Below, in pieces: positions 9,067-17,421 of a stretch of DNA of 64,000 bases. The translations under genes and the position numbers were made by a program. Every line of letters starts with the position of its first letter. Position 1 is the first letter of the stretch. This stretch comes from Lunatimonas sp. (lineage in GTDB: Bacteria > Bacteroidota > Bacteroidia > Cytophagales > Cyclobacteriaceae): positions 1-64,000 of the forward strand of contig NZ_JAFIEU010000013.1 in NCBI RefSeq assembly GCF_020832325.1, in the 5' to 3' direction. Below the pieces are notes generated by a model. That model was not told where the DNA came from. It worked only from the letters and a program-made list of their open reading frames with translations, and did not search any database.

Positions 9067-9227
9067 TTCCCCTATCCGTATAAAGAAGCAAAACAACTTA
9101 TCAGAATCGGCTAGCGGATACCCCTTTCCAACTGGTTGTGGCTGATAGCTTGGAGAAGAATGGGTTTGACACCATTGGAAAGTTAAACTAGGAAGAACGC
9201 GCACAATTACTTCCTTTACAGTTTTGG

Positions 9228-9422
9228 TCATCCTTCGGCACCTCCATTTATCCAGGTAGCTACGAATTCATTTGTCACCTCTTGAATCATTTCAAAATCA
9301 GAGCCACTTGTTACAATTTCATTTTTCGACTCATGATTAGCTGTGTGGTATAATGTTTCACATTGAAATCCTATGATTAGAAAGGATGCAGATGCAAGAA
9401 TTTTAAAGATTGGTTTACTCAT
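9228..9422 (-). CDS. Small exported hypothetical protein, 64 residues
   Basis: The N-terminus has two lysines followed by a hydrophobic run (ILASASFLIIG) and a cysteine, so it is probably exported. The residue before the Cys is Gln, which is not a standard lipobox, so lipidation is doubtful. The remaining roughly 40 residues are polar and unrecognised. A 7-bp perfect hairpin at 9429-9447 lies just upstream in its leader. It stands alone between the peptidase cluster and a structured noncoding segment. Confidence 0.45.
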   Translation of the reverse strand: MSKPIFKILASASFLIIGFQCETLYHTANHESKNEIVTSGSDFEMIQEVTNEFVATWINGGAEG

Positions 9423-9572
9423 AATTGGTTATTGGGTTTTCCAATAATTGCCAACGTTTAGTATAAAAACTGTGCGAGCTGGCATGCGTGATAGAGTGTC
9501 CGCAGGACAATCCGCTAATCAAGCGCCCACAGAATCTCGATTAAAGCTATATTTAAGCTTTTTTTTTATTGG

Positions 9573-9690
9573 GTGTGCCCGGAATGGGCAACTGGTATCG
9601 AAGATACCAAATTATCCCAGAGGCTGAGAGTCTACACCAGCTGGCGGACAAGTTCGTGAAACCTGTTAGCCCCGCTAAGACGGGATTTCC
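9573..9690 (+). ncRNA. Structured ORF-free segment, possible group II intron 5' remnant
   Basis: The stretch opens with GTGTGCCCGGAATGGGC, similar to the GUGYG-type 5' ends of bacterial group II introns. It contains successive perfect hairpins: TGCCC-GGAA-TGGGCA near 9576-9590, TGGTATC-GAA-GATACCA at 9593-9609, and a CCCCG/CGGG stem near 9670-9684. It also has the phrase GCTGAGAGTCTAC, which resembles intron domain I. No maturase gene and no domain V was found, so if it is an intron it is a truncated relic. Another kind of small structured RNA remains possible. Confidence 0.35.
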
Positions 9691-9715
9691 ACTTCGTTAC
9701 GACAAACGCCTTTAA

Positions 9716-9760
9716 AGAACGGATTTTCCAGGCTATCACGACGTAACGTTAATCCGTTCT
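9716..9760 (-). terminator. Candidate terminator after uxaB
   Basis: A perfect 10-bp inverted repeat, AGAACGGATT at 9716-9725 and AATCCGTTCT at 9751-9760, lies just past the uxaB stop codon. Read on the reverse strand, the distal arm runs into TTTAAAGG. The loop is long (25 bases), so efficiency is uncertain. Confidence 0.45.
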
Positions 9761-9769
9761 ATCTATCCC

Positions 9770-11194
9770 TCACGCCCTCCTCACCAATTCCTCTCCAAGC
9801 AATGCCTTTACTTCCTGGATTACGGCGTCTGACAGTCCTGGATACTGATTGAGGTCCTGACCCCAAAAGGACAGGTTGGCGAGGATCGTGGGAACCGTCT
9901 CGTAGGGATCGTCGGAGGACCAGGCATCGGAAATAAATGCCATCACCTCCTCGGTGTCGTTCACGGGTAAGGTTTCGCCCTTGTAGCGACCCCGATAAAA
10001 AACCATGAGGGCCGCAAATGAACGGACCAATCGACCCGGCAACGCCTCTTTTTTACGGATATACCCCAGCAGAGACGGTAGCACGCGGACACGGAATTTG
10101 GAAATGGAATTCAGTGCAATGGCACTTAATTGGTGACGGATAAAAGGGTTTTTAAATCGGTCCATGACCGCTTCGGCAAAGGGGATCAATTCCTCAGGGG
10201 CCATGTCCATGGAAGGAATGATTTCCTCGTAGAGGGCACCTTTTAGAAAGGAACCCATGGTTGCGTCATCCACGGCTTCTTTTACGATACGGAGACCTTG
10301 TAGATAGGCCAGGGGGACAAAGGTGGTGTGGGCACCGTTTAGAATGCGGACTTTTCGCTTCCGATAAGGTGTCAGATCCGGGACTACCAACACATTCAGC
10401 CCGATCTTTTCTGCGGGGAAGGCCTCTTTCAAGCTTTCTGGACCCTCAATGGCCCAAAAGTGAAAGGGCTCTGCCACCACCATCAGGTCGTCTTGGAACC
10501 CCAGTCGCTGTTGGATTTCCGCGGCTTCGTCGCTGGGATAGCCGGGGACAATCCGGTCTACCAAGGTGTTGTAATAATGCACCCACTCTTCGTGCCAGGC
10601 TGTAAAGGCCTCCGGGAGTTTCCAAAGGGCGGCATATTCCAGCACACAGCTTTTTAGTTTTTCTCCATTGCCCTCAATCAGCTCGCAGGGTAGCACATGC
10701 AGGTCATGGTTCAGCAGTTCATCGCCGGCAGTGAAACGGTGATATAGCAACGCTGTTAGTTTTCCCGGAAAGCTATGGGGCGTTTGATCGGGGTCCCGGT
10801 CTGAAGGATCCACGAAGATGCCCGCCTCGGTGGTGTTGGATACAATCCAGGTCAGGTCCGGATTGGTGCCCAACGCTAGAAAACCTGCGTAGTCCAGGTA
10901 GGGATTGGTGGCCCCGCGAACGCAGGTGATCAATCGGCTCTCGTCGATCGTTTGGCCCTGCTGAAAGCCACGCGTGATCACGTGGAAAAGTCCTTCCTGA
11001 TTGGCAATCTCCGAAGCTGGGCGTTTGCCGTGAACCTGTACCAACTGTATATCTGCGCTGAATTGAGCTTTCTCATTCAAAAGGTCGACGATCCAGTCGG
11101 TGAATCCACGTAAAAAATTTCCGGTACCAAACTGGAGTATCTTCACCGGTCGGTCCGTATTCACACCGGCAGTGGTTCTGTTTAGTTTTTGCAT
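9770..11194 (-). CDS. uxaB: Tagaturonate reductase (altronate oxidoreductase)
   Basis: The 474-residue protein belongs to the polyol-specific long-chain dehydrogenase family. The nucleotide-binding motif is FGTGNFLRGF near residue 22, and the catalytic K-x4-N-x2-H pattern is visible as K281, N286 and H289 in KVRILNGAHT. UxaB reduces tagaturonate to altronate with NADH, a step in galacturonate catabolism in the cytoplasm. The other uxa genes are not in the window, so the local pathway is incomplete. The LacI-type regulator lies 49 bases upstream on the same strand, so the two are probably co-transcribed and co-regulated. Mannitol or fructuronate reductase is the main alternative, but the N-terminal motif and length fit UxaB best. 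Confidence 0.88.
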   Translation of the reverse strand: MQKLNRTTAGVNTDRPVKILQFGTGNFLRGFTDWIVDLLNEKAQFSADIQLVQVHGKRPASEIANQEGLFHVITRGFQQGQTIDESRLITCVRGATNPYLDYAGFLALGTNPDLTWIVSNTTEAGIFVDPSDRDPDQTPHSFPGKLTALLYHRFTAGDELLNHDLHVLPCELIEGNGEKLKSCVLEYAALWKLPEAFTAWHEEWVHYYNTLVDRIVPGYPSDEAAEIQQRLGFQDDLMVVAEPFHFWAIEGPESLKEAFPAEKIGLNVLVVPDLTPYRKRKVRILNGAHTTFVPLAYLQGLRIVKEAVDDATMGSFLKGALYEEIIPSMDMAPEELIPFAEAVMDRFKNPFIRHQLSAIALNSISKFRVRVLPSLLGYIRKKEALPGRLVRSFAALMVFYRGRYKGETLPVNDTEEVMAFISDAWSSDDPYETVPTILANLSFWGQDLNQYPGLSDAVIQEVKALLGEELVRRA

Positions 11195-11243
11195 CGTTGC
11201 TGTACGTTCAATGTTGCGTTTGAGATTTGGTTTCTGAGTCGGA

Positions 11244-12275
11244 TTAGGGAGACGTTTTTTGGGTGGATTTCCGGAAGATTACCTTGGGAGTGAGCACCAC
11301 TTTCTGGATTGGAAGCGTTATTCCTTCATTTTCCAACAGTTCAAAAAACATTTTGGCTACGGATTGCCCCATGGGGATGCTCACTTGATCTACCGTAGAC
11401 AGAGGCGGATCGGTAAACTCCGTAAAGGGTTCGTTTCCAAACCCTGCTAATCCCACATCTTCCGGGATCCTGATGCCGTTCTTTTTGAGTTCCTGCATGG
11501 CACCGACAATGGAATAATCGGAGGCTGAAAAGATGGCGTCAAAGGAGATGCCTTTGTTCAGCAAGGTATGCACACTTTCCCGGCCATCTTCTAGTTGCAG
11601 GTTACTGTATATAAGTAGGTTAGGATCTACGGAGAGGCCGTAGGTTTCCAGTGCCTCCCTGTATCCCCTAAACCGTTCTTTAAAAATATTGATTTTCATG
11701 GGGCTATTGAAATGGGCGATGCGGCGATAGCCCTGCCGGATCATATGCTCAGTCATCAGAAAAGACGCTTGGAAGTCGTCGATGACTACTTGACTTACCG
11801 GTAGTTCTTCCGCCACTCGGTCGAAGAATACTAGGGGTATTCCCATATCTATGGCTTTTTTGAAGTGGGTAAGCCCGGTGGTTGTCTTGCCAAGGGACAC
11901 CATGATGCCATCTACTTGGGCATCGATCAGCGCGTTAACGGTTTGTTTTTCCTTTTCGTAGTTATCGTATGATTGGGTAATAACGACCCGGTAGTCGCGT
12001 TCATTGGCATATTCCTCAATCCCTCTTACGATAGACGAAAAGAAGTTTCTGTTTACCGTGGGGATAACAATTCCGATCAGCCTACTTCTCCCGTTGCGAA
12101 GCGCCACTGCAAAGGAGTTTGGCTTGTAGTTGATTTCCTTAGCCGCTTCATGTACGAGTTCCTTGGTGCGCGCACTGATTCTCGGGTGGTTGTTCAGTGC
12201 CCGGGAAACGGTCGATGCAGTAATACCCAGCTTGTTCGCAATGTCGTGTATGGTGGCTTTGTCTTTTTTACTCAT
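11244..12275 (-). CDS. LacI-family transcriptional regulator
   Basis: Residues 6-30 form the LacI helix-turn-helix (TIHDIANKLGITASTVSRAL), followed by the hinge helix and a periplasmic-binding-like sugar domain, 343 residues in all. LacI proteins bind palindromic operators and release or bind them when a sugar binds the C-terminal domain. A perfect 12-bp palindrome, GCAATCGATTGC, lies in the divergent promoter region between this gene and the Gfo/Idh operon starting at 12494. A near-identical site lies upstream of the gene at 54477. The regulator probably controls itself, uxaB, the divergent operon and that distant gene. The effector sugar is unknown; the neighbours suggest a uronate or a modified glycoside product. 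Confidence 0.92.
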   Translation of the reverse strand: MSKKDKATIHDIANKLGITASTVSRALNNHPRISARTKELVHEAAKEINYKPNSFAVALRNGRSRLIGIVIPTVNRNFFSSIVRGIEEYANERDYRVVITQSYDNYEKEKQTVNALIDAQVDGIMVSLGKTTTGLTHFKKAIDMGIPLVFFDRVAEELPVSQVVIDDFQASFLMTEHMIRQGYRRIAHFNSPMKINIFKERFRGYREALETYGLSVDPNLLIYSNLQLEDGRESVHTLLNKGISFDAIFSASDYSIVGAMQELKKNGIRIPEDVGLAGFGNEPFTEFTDPPLSTVDQVSIPMGQSVAKMFFELLENEGITLPIQKVVLTPKVIFRKSTQKTSP

Positions 12276-12331
12276 TGATTTGCGGGAGCAAAACGGCTAT
12301 TTTTGGGAATATTAGGAATTAAATCGATTAA

Positions 12332-12348
12332 ATGCAATCGATTGCGCA
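12332..12348. promoter_or_regulatory. Candidate LacI-type operator, site 1
   Basis: ATGCAATCGATTGCGCA contains the perfect palindrome GCAATCGATTGC at 12334-12345. A second 8-bp palindrome, AATCGATT, is centred 14 bases away at 12322-12329. The site lies between two divergent start codons, 57 bases from the regulator gene. It matches the site at 54402-54418 at 16 of 17 positions. Confidence 0.7.
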
Positions 12349-12493
12349 CAATTCTGTTTTATTCTTCTTTTTCTTTCTTTATATTTATTCCCACGAAAGA
12401 CCGGGAATTCTGATTGCCCTATTTCCTATCCTTTTGTAGTCAGTCGATTAAGATCTAAAATTCAAATCAGTACCCAATAAATTACCAATCTCT

Positions 12494-13909
12494 ATGAATG
12501 TATCATCCAGGTTTTTGACAGGCCTTTGCCTTTCATCCTTATTTTTAACCCTTTCCTGTTCAAGTGAAAATAAAATGGAAACCAGTACCCAAACCAAATT
12601 TGAAGGAAAAGAAAACGAAATCAAGTTGGTCACGTTGGACCCTGGGCACTTCCATGCCCACCTAGTGAAAAAAGCCACTTACCCCCAAGTGGATCCCAAG
12701 GTACACGTATATGCTCCCGGCGGACCGGATTTGCAGGCCTACCTGGCAGCTATTGAGTCCTACAATACCCGGGCAGAGGATCCGACCAATTGGCAGATGG
12801 AGGTATATGCAGGGACGGATTTTTTGGAAAAAATGGTTTCCGAAAAGAAGGGAAATGTGATGGTTACGGCCGGAAATAACCGGAATAAAACAAAGAATTT
12901 ACTCGCTGCTGTCAAGGGTGGATTTCACGTGCTGGCAGATAAGCCCATGGCCATTGACCCCGAAGGATTTGCGGTATTGAAAGAAGCCTTTGAAGAGGCT
13001 GAGAAAAACGACGTACTGCTTTTTGATATTATGACGGAGCGATTTGAAATCAGCACTATCCTACAGAAAGAGTTCAGTTTGGTAGAAGAGGTGTTTGGTT
13101 CCCTGGAAAACGGAACCCTGGATGCACCGGCGGTTACCAAGGAAAGTGTGCACCACTTTTACAAAACAGTATCCGGAAAGCCTCTGCAAAGACCGGGATG
13201 GTTTTACGATGTAGCCCAGCAAGGCGAAGGAATCGTGGATGTAACCACCCACTTGGTAGATTTGGTGCAGTGGGAGTGCTTTCCGGGTAAAATCATTGAC
13301 TACAACAACGACATTGAGATGATCAATGCTACCCGCTGGGCCACCGACCTGACCTTGGAAGAGTTTACCCGATCCACTGGACTGCAGGAGTTTCCCGAAT
13401 ACCTTAGCCCATATATCGAAGATGGCATGCTGAAGGTGTATGGAAATGGCGAGATCAACTACAAGATCAACGGCGTACACGCCAAAGTGTCGGTGATCTG
13501 GAACTATGTGGCTCCGGAAGGCTCCGCAGATACCCATTATTCCATCATGCGTGGAACGAAGGCCAATTTGGTAATCCGTCAGGACAAAAAGGAAAATTAC
13601 AAGCCCGAGCTGTATATTGAGCCTATTTCCAGTACTGGATTAAAGGATTTTCAGGACAAGCTCTTTGCCGCAGTGCAAAAGCTGAGCGAGAAATTTCCCG
13701 GATTGGGCGTAGTGAAAGTTACCGACGCAAATGCTTGGAGAGTAGAAATCCCCGAGTCATTCCGTACCAGCCACGAAGACCATTTCCGAGAGGTTACCGA
13801 AAAATATTTAGAGTACCTTGTGGCAGGGAAATTACCGGACTGGGAGGTGCCAAACATGATCGCCAAGTATTTTGTGACCACCACGGCCCTGGAAATGGCC
13901 AAGAAATAA
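12494..13909 (+). CDS. Lipoprotein Gfo/Idh/MocA oxidoreductase with Oxidoreduct_C-type C-terminal domain
   Basis: A lipobox (LTLSC, Cys22) marks it as a membrane-anchored exported lipoprotein. The N-terminal half is a Rossmann-like domain with ADKPM at the position of the family's EKP motif. The motif LDPGHFHAHLV near the start and the C-terminal half match the putative oxidoreductase C-terminal domain family. Gfo/Idh/MocA enzymes oxidise or reduce sugar hydroxyl groups with tightly bound NAD(P). Export suggests a periplasmic redox step on a saccharide. It is the first gene of an operon that continues with two esterases, an isomerase and a second Gfo/Idh protein. Substrate and direction are not evident. 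Confidence 0.83.
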   Translation: MNVSSRFLTGLCLSSLFLTLSCSSENKMETSTQTKFEGKENEIKLVTLDPGHFHAHLVKKATYPQVDPKVHVYAPGGPDLQAYLAAIESYNTRAEDPTNWQMEVYAGTDFLEKMVSEKKGNVMVTAGNNRNKTKNLLAAVKGGFHVLADKPMAIDPEGFAVLKEAFEEAEKNDVLLFDIMTERFEISTILQKEFSLVEEVFGSLENGTLDAPAVTKESVHHFYKTVSGKPLQRPGWFYDVAQQGEGIVDVTTHLVDLVQWECFPGKIIDYNNDIEMINATRWATDLTLEEFTRSTGLQEFPEYLSPYIEDGMLKVYGNGEINYKINGVHAKVSVIWNYVAPEGSADTHYSIMRGTKANLVIRQDKKENYKPELYIEPISSTGLKDFQDKLFAAVQKLSEKFPGLGVVKVTDANAWRVEIPESFRTSHEDHFREVTEKYLEYLVAGKLPDWEVPNMIAKYFVTTTALEMAKK

Positions 13910-13936
13910 GGAATTGCATTCACTAAAACCAAGAAC

Positions 13937-15193
13937 GTGAAAAAAAACCGTAGAGATTTTCTAAAAGCTACCGGGCTTGCAGGCATGGCGTTGGCTACCG
14001 GCCCAGTTTGGTCTATGGAAGGCCAACCGATTCACGCTGAAAACCCACAAGCCACCATGGAGAACTTGATCGGTGCGTATGGCCCTTGGGCCAACTCGCT
14101 TCACTTGGAAGGACTGCCGAGACTTTCCTTTAGAAATACCCAGTTTACGGACTTGCAGGCTTGGAAAAAGCAGGCCTTAGAAAAGGTGAAAGACCGCTTG
14201 GGTATTCCCGATGTGGGCCCTACGCCGCAGGTAACCGTCCATAGGACCTATTCCTACGATGGACTACAGGTGGAGGAAGTTAGTTGGAAGTTGCCCTATG
14301 GCAATCCCACCAAAGCGGTAATTCTGAAACCACTGGGCGCCACAGGAAAGCTACCGGCCATATTGGGTCTTCACTGCCACGGGGGAAACAAGTATTTTGG
14401 ATTGCGAAAAATTACCCGTACCAGCGATAGCCCACACGAACTGATGGTTGCCCATCAGGATCATTATTACGAAGGAACTGCCTGGGCCAATGAAATCGCG
14501 AAGCGTGGCTATGTGGTCATGGTGGCAGATGCATTCACCTTTGCCAGCCGCAGGGTGATGCTAGCCGATGTGCCGGAACGGCAACGCAATGGCCTAACGG
14601 ATGAAAACCCGGAGGATCCCCAAAATATTCAAGCCTACAATACGTGGGCAGGTAACCACGAGCATGTGATGGCCAAATCCCTTTTTTGCGCCGGCACCAC
14701 TTGGCCGGGGGTCTTCTTTGCGGAGGACAGGGCAGCCTTGGATGTGCTTTGCGCCCGTCAGGATGTAGATACCGCAAAAATCGGCTGTGCAGGCCTTTCC
14801 GGAGGAGGTCTTAGGACCGTAATGACCGGTGGCTTGGATCCTCGGATTACCTGCGCCGTATGTGTGGGATTTATGAGCACCTGGACGGACTTCTTGCTGC
14901 ATAAGTCATTTACTCATACCTGGATGGCTTATGTGCCCATTTTGCCGCAGGAGCTGGATTTTCCGGAAATCCTAGGCTTACGAGCCCCGAATCCCACATT
15001 GGTGCTAAACGATATCGATGACGCGCTGTATACCATGCCTGAAATGGAAAGAGCAGACAAAATCTTGGCGGACGTATTTGCCAAAGCAGGAGCATCAGAC
15101 AAGTACCGGTGTTCTTATTATCCTGGACCTCATAAATTTGATAGGGCCATGCAACAGGAGGCGTTTGATTGGTTCGATAAATGGCTCAAATGA
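13937..15193 (+). CDS. Tat-exported alpha/beta-hydrolase (acetyl xylan esterase/dienelactone hydrolase-like)
   Basis: Translation starts at GTG 13937. The N-terminus, KKNRRDFLKATGLAG, is a twin-arginine signal. An alpha/beta-hydrolase fold follows, with the oxyanion segment LHCHGG and the nucleophile S288 in AGLSGGG. An acid candidate lies in LNDIDDA and the histidine in GPHKFD near the C-terminus. At 418 residues it fits exported Bacteroidota esterases that remove acyl or uronyl-ester groups from glycans. It begins 27 bases after the Gfo/Idh gene and 28 bases before the next hydrolase. It probably de-esterifies the saccharide the operon targets; the bond is not known. Confidence 0.78.
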   Translation: MKKNRRDFLKATGLAGMALATGPVWSMEGQPIHAENPQATMENLIGAYGPWANSLHLEGLPRLSFRNTQFTDLQAWKKQALEKVKDRLGIPDVGPTPQVTVHRTYSYDGLQVEEVSWKLPYGNPTKAVILKPLGATGKLPAILGLHCHGGNKYFGLRKITRTSDSPHELMVAHQDHYYEGTAWANEIAKRGYVVMVADAFTFASRRVMLADVPERQRNGLTDENPEDPQNIQAYNTWAGNHEHVMAKSLFCAGTTWPGVFFAEDRAALDVLCARQDVDTAKIGCAGLSGGGLRTVMTGGLDPRITCAVCVGFMSTWTDFLLHKSFTHTWMAYVPILPQELDFPEILGLRAPNPTLVLNDIDDALYTMPEMERADKILADVFAKAGASDKYRCSYYPGPHKFDRAMQQEAFDWFDKWLK

Positions 15194-15221
15194 TGAAATC
15201 ATTGTAACAAACAATACGCCC

Positions 15222-16427
15222 ATGATACCTAAACACCACCGCCGAAGATGTTGCCTGACGCTTCTCACGTTCCTATTAGTTGTAGCGATGTCTCCATCAG
15301 TACATGCTCAGCGCAAGCCAGTAGATGAAAGCATGCTCTGTGTGGGAAACCATTGGACAGAGGAGGAGGGAGCTGCTTTTCTTCGGCAAATGAAACAAAC
15401 CTACACGAATAGGGCCGCATGGGAAAAGCGCGCCAACGCCATCCGCCGCCAAATCCTGAAGGGAACAGGGCTGGACAAAGCGCCCAAAAAAAAACCACTG
15501 AACGCTGTTTTCGGTGAAGTCAGGCAGTTTGACGGATACACGGTTCAAAACGCGGCTTTTGAGAGTTTACCCGGTGTATTTGTGACCGGCAGTCTGTACA
15601 AACCCACCGGAGCTTCAAGTGGTTTACCGGGAATCCTCAGCCCTCACGGACATTGGGGTCAGCCTGGTGATGTGGGTAGGTATCGGGCCGATGCACAAAA
15701 GCGCTTTGCCAGTATGGCCAGGATGGGAGCAATGGTTTGGGCATACGATGCGGTTGGGTATGCCGAAATGGAAGAGATCGGCTGGGAACACAAACATCCC
15801 GATGCCCTTAAGCAACAGCTTTGGAATAGTGTACGGGGTGTAGATTTTTTACTTGAATTGGGAGCGGATCCTGAAAGAATAGCCGTGACAGGAGCTTCCG
15901 GTGGAGGAACTCAATCGTTTTTGTTGGCCGCAGTGGATGATCGTGTTAGCGTTTCTGTTCCGGTGGTCATGGTTTCAGCCCACTTCTTTGGCGGTTGCGT
16001 GTGTGAGAGCGGGATGCAGATTCACAAGGCGAAGAATTTTCAGACCAACAACGTAGAGATTGCGGGCGTTGCGGCCCCGAGGCCCATGTTATTGGTGTCT
16101 GTAGGCGGCGATTGGACCAAAAATAATCCGGAGGTTGAATACCCGCATTTGAAGCACATCTATACCCTGATGGGAAATCCAAATTCTGTAGAAAACATTC
16201 ATATACCGGAAGACCAACACGGATACGACGAGAAGAAGCGTCAGGCGGTGTATCCCTTTCTGGCTAAGCACCTTGGACTGGATCTCAGTAAGGCCATGCA
16301 TGCCGATGGCAGCCTCAACGAAAGTGCGGTTACGCTGGAGGATCAGCGGGACCTTTATGTGTTTGGAGGAAAAATTCCTTTCCCAGCCAATGGTATAAAA
16401 CACAACGATGGGGTATTATGGAAGTAA
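15222..16427 (+). CDS. Sec-exported alpha/beta-hydrolase, second esterase of the operon
   Basis: The open frame extends upstream to 15018 inside the previous gene, but ATG 15222 gives a clean signal peptide (positive n-region HHRRR, hydrophobic core, end at VHAQ), so it is preferred. The 401-residue product has SPHGHWGQ as a likely oxyanion segment, the nucleophile S226 in TGASGGG, and a C-terminal EDQHGYD that supplies the histidine. It resembles acetyl xylan esterase-like exported hydrolases. It is related to, but clearly distinct from, the Tat-exported hydrolase just upstream. Two different esterases side by side suggest a substrate carrying more than one kind of ester. Confidence 0.78.
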   Translation: MIPKHHRRRCCLTLLTFLLVVAMSPSVHAQRKPVDESMLCVGNHWTEEEGAAFLRQMKQTYTNRAAWEKRANAIRRQILKGTGLDKAPKKKPLNAVFGEVRQFDGYTVQNAAFESLPGVFVTGSLYKPTGASSGLPGILSPHGHWGQPGDVGRYRADAQKRFASMARMGAMVWAYDAVGYAEMEEIGWEHKHPDALKQQLWNSVRGVDFLLELGADPERIAVTGASGGGTQSFLLAAVDDRVSVSVPVVMVSAHFFGGCVCESGMQIHKAKNFQTNNVEIAGVAAPRPMLLVSVGGDWTKNNPEVEYPHLKHIYTLMGNPNSVENIHIPEDQHGYDEKKRQAVYPFLAKHLGLDLSKAMHADGSLNESAVTLEDQRDLYVFGGKIPFPANGIKHNDGVLWK

Positions 16428-16486
16428 AATTCCCTCAACCCCGATTTATATCAACCGCTTATTCAATAGAACCAAAATAACCAAAA

Positions 16487-17371
16487 ATGAGAAAATTGTT
16501 AGACAGAAGAGAGTTTGTAAAAAAGAGCCTGGCATCAGGTATGGCGGTTGGATTGCTGGGGGGAGTCTCCATGCAGTCGTTATTTGCACAAAATGCGGCC
16601 TTAAAGCTCGGACTGGTTACCTATCAGTGGGGAAAGGACATGACCTTGCCGGAACTGATCGCAGCCTGCGAAAAAACGGGCTATGGAGCGGTAGAACTAA
16701 GAACCGAGCATGCGCATGGCGTGGAAGTCAACCTGTCCAAAAAGGAGCGGAACGAAGTAAAGAAGCGCTTCAGGGATAGCCCGGTGACCTGTTTAGGCTA
16801 TGGGAGCAATTACGAATACCACAGTCCCGATCCTGCCGTGCTCAAGCGAAACATCGAAGGGACCAAAGAATACATCAAACTTTGCAAAGATATCGGTGCT
16901 ACGGGCATCAAGGTAAAACCCAATACCCTTCCAGAGGGAGTACCTAGAGAAAAAACGATTGCACAGATTGCTTCTTCCTTTAACGAGGTCGGAAAGTTTG
17001 CGAAGAATCATGGCCAGTTAGTCAGGGTGGAAGTACATGGTCGTATCACCCAGGAATTGCCTGTGATGAAAGAGATATTCGATCAGGTGACTGAGAAAAA
17101 CGTCGTAATTTGCTGGAACAGCAACGATACCGACCTAAAAGAACCGGGTTTGGAAGCGAATTTTAACATGGTAAAGCAATGGATCGGAGATACCACGCAT
17201 TGCCGGGCTTTCAGCGAGACGGATTATCCTTTTCAGGATTTGTTCAGATTGCTAAACGGTGCAAATTACCAAGGTTGGATCCTACTCGAAGCACATAGCA
17301 ATCCGGCAGATAAAATTGCCGCCATGCAAAAAGAAAAACAGCTCTTTGATCAGATGGTCAGCAAGCTTTAG
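16487..17371 (+). CDS. Tat-exported TIM-barrel sugar isomerase/epimerase-like protein
   Basis: A twin-arginine signal (DRREFVKKSL, with a hydrophobic stretch to FAQ) precedes an AP-endonuclease-2-like TIM barrel of the sugar phosphate isomerase/epimerase family, 294 residues in total. Metal-ligand candidates are E70 in YGAVELR, the Glu and His in RVEVHG, the acidic residues in WNSNDTD, and the Glu in LLEAHS. In the family these hold one divalent metal that supports enolisation. Exported members next to Gfo/Idh proteins are candidates for elimination, hydration or isomerisation of keto-sugars. It starts 59 bases after the second esterase and ends 50 bases before the next Gfo/Idh gene. Confidence 0.82.
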   Translation: MRKLLDRREFVKKSLASGMAVGLLGGVSMQSLFAQNAALKLGLVTYQWGKDMTLPELIAACEKTGYGAVELRTEHAHGVEVNLSKKERNEVKKRFRDSPVTCLGYGSNYEYHSPDPAVLKRNIEGTKEYIKLCKDIGATGIKVKPNTLPEGVPREKTIAQIASSFNEVGKFAKNHGQLVRVEVHGRITQELPVMKEIFDQVTEKNVVICWNSNDTDLKEPGLEANFNMVKQWIGDTTHCRAFSETDYPFQDLFRLLNGANYQGWILLEAHSNPADKIAAMQKEKQLFDQMVSKL

Positions 17372-17421
17372 GCAACGAACTAAGTAATGGAAATAAGTAA
17401 CCAAGTAACCTTAAATACAAC

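Noticed and set aside
9423-9560. Integron attC-like or phage attachment site
   Set aside because: Some palindromic character, but no paired core sites and no integrase gene in the window.
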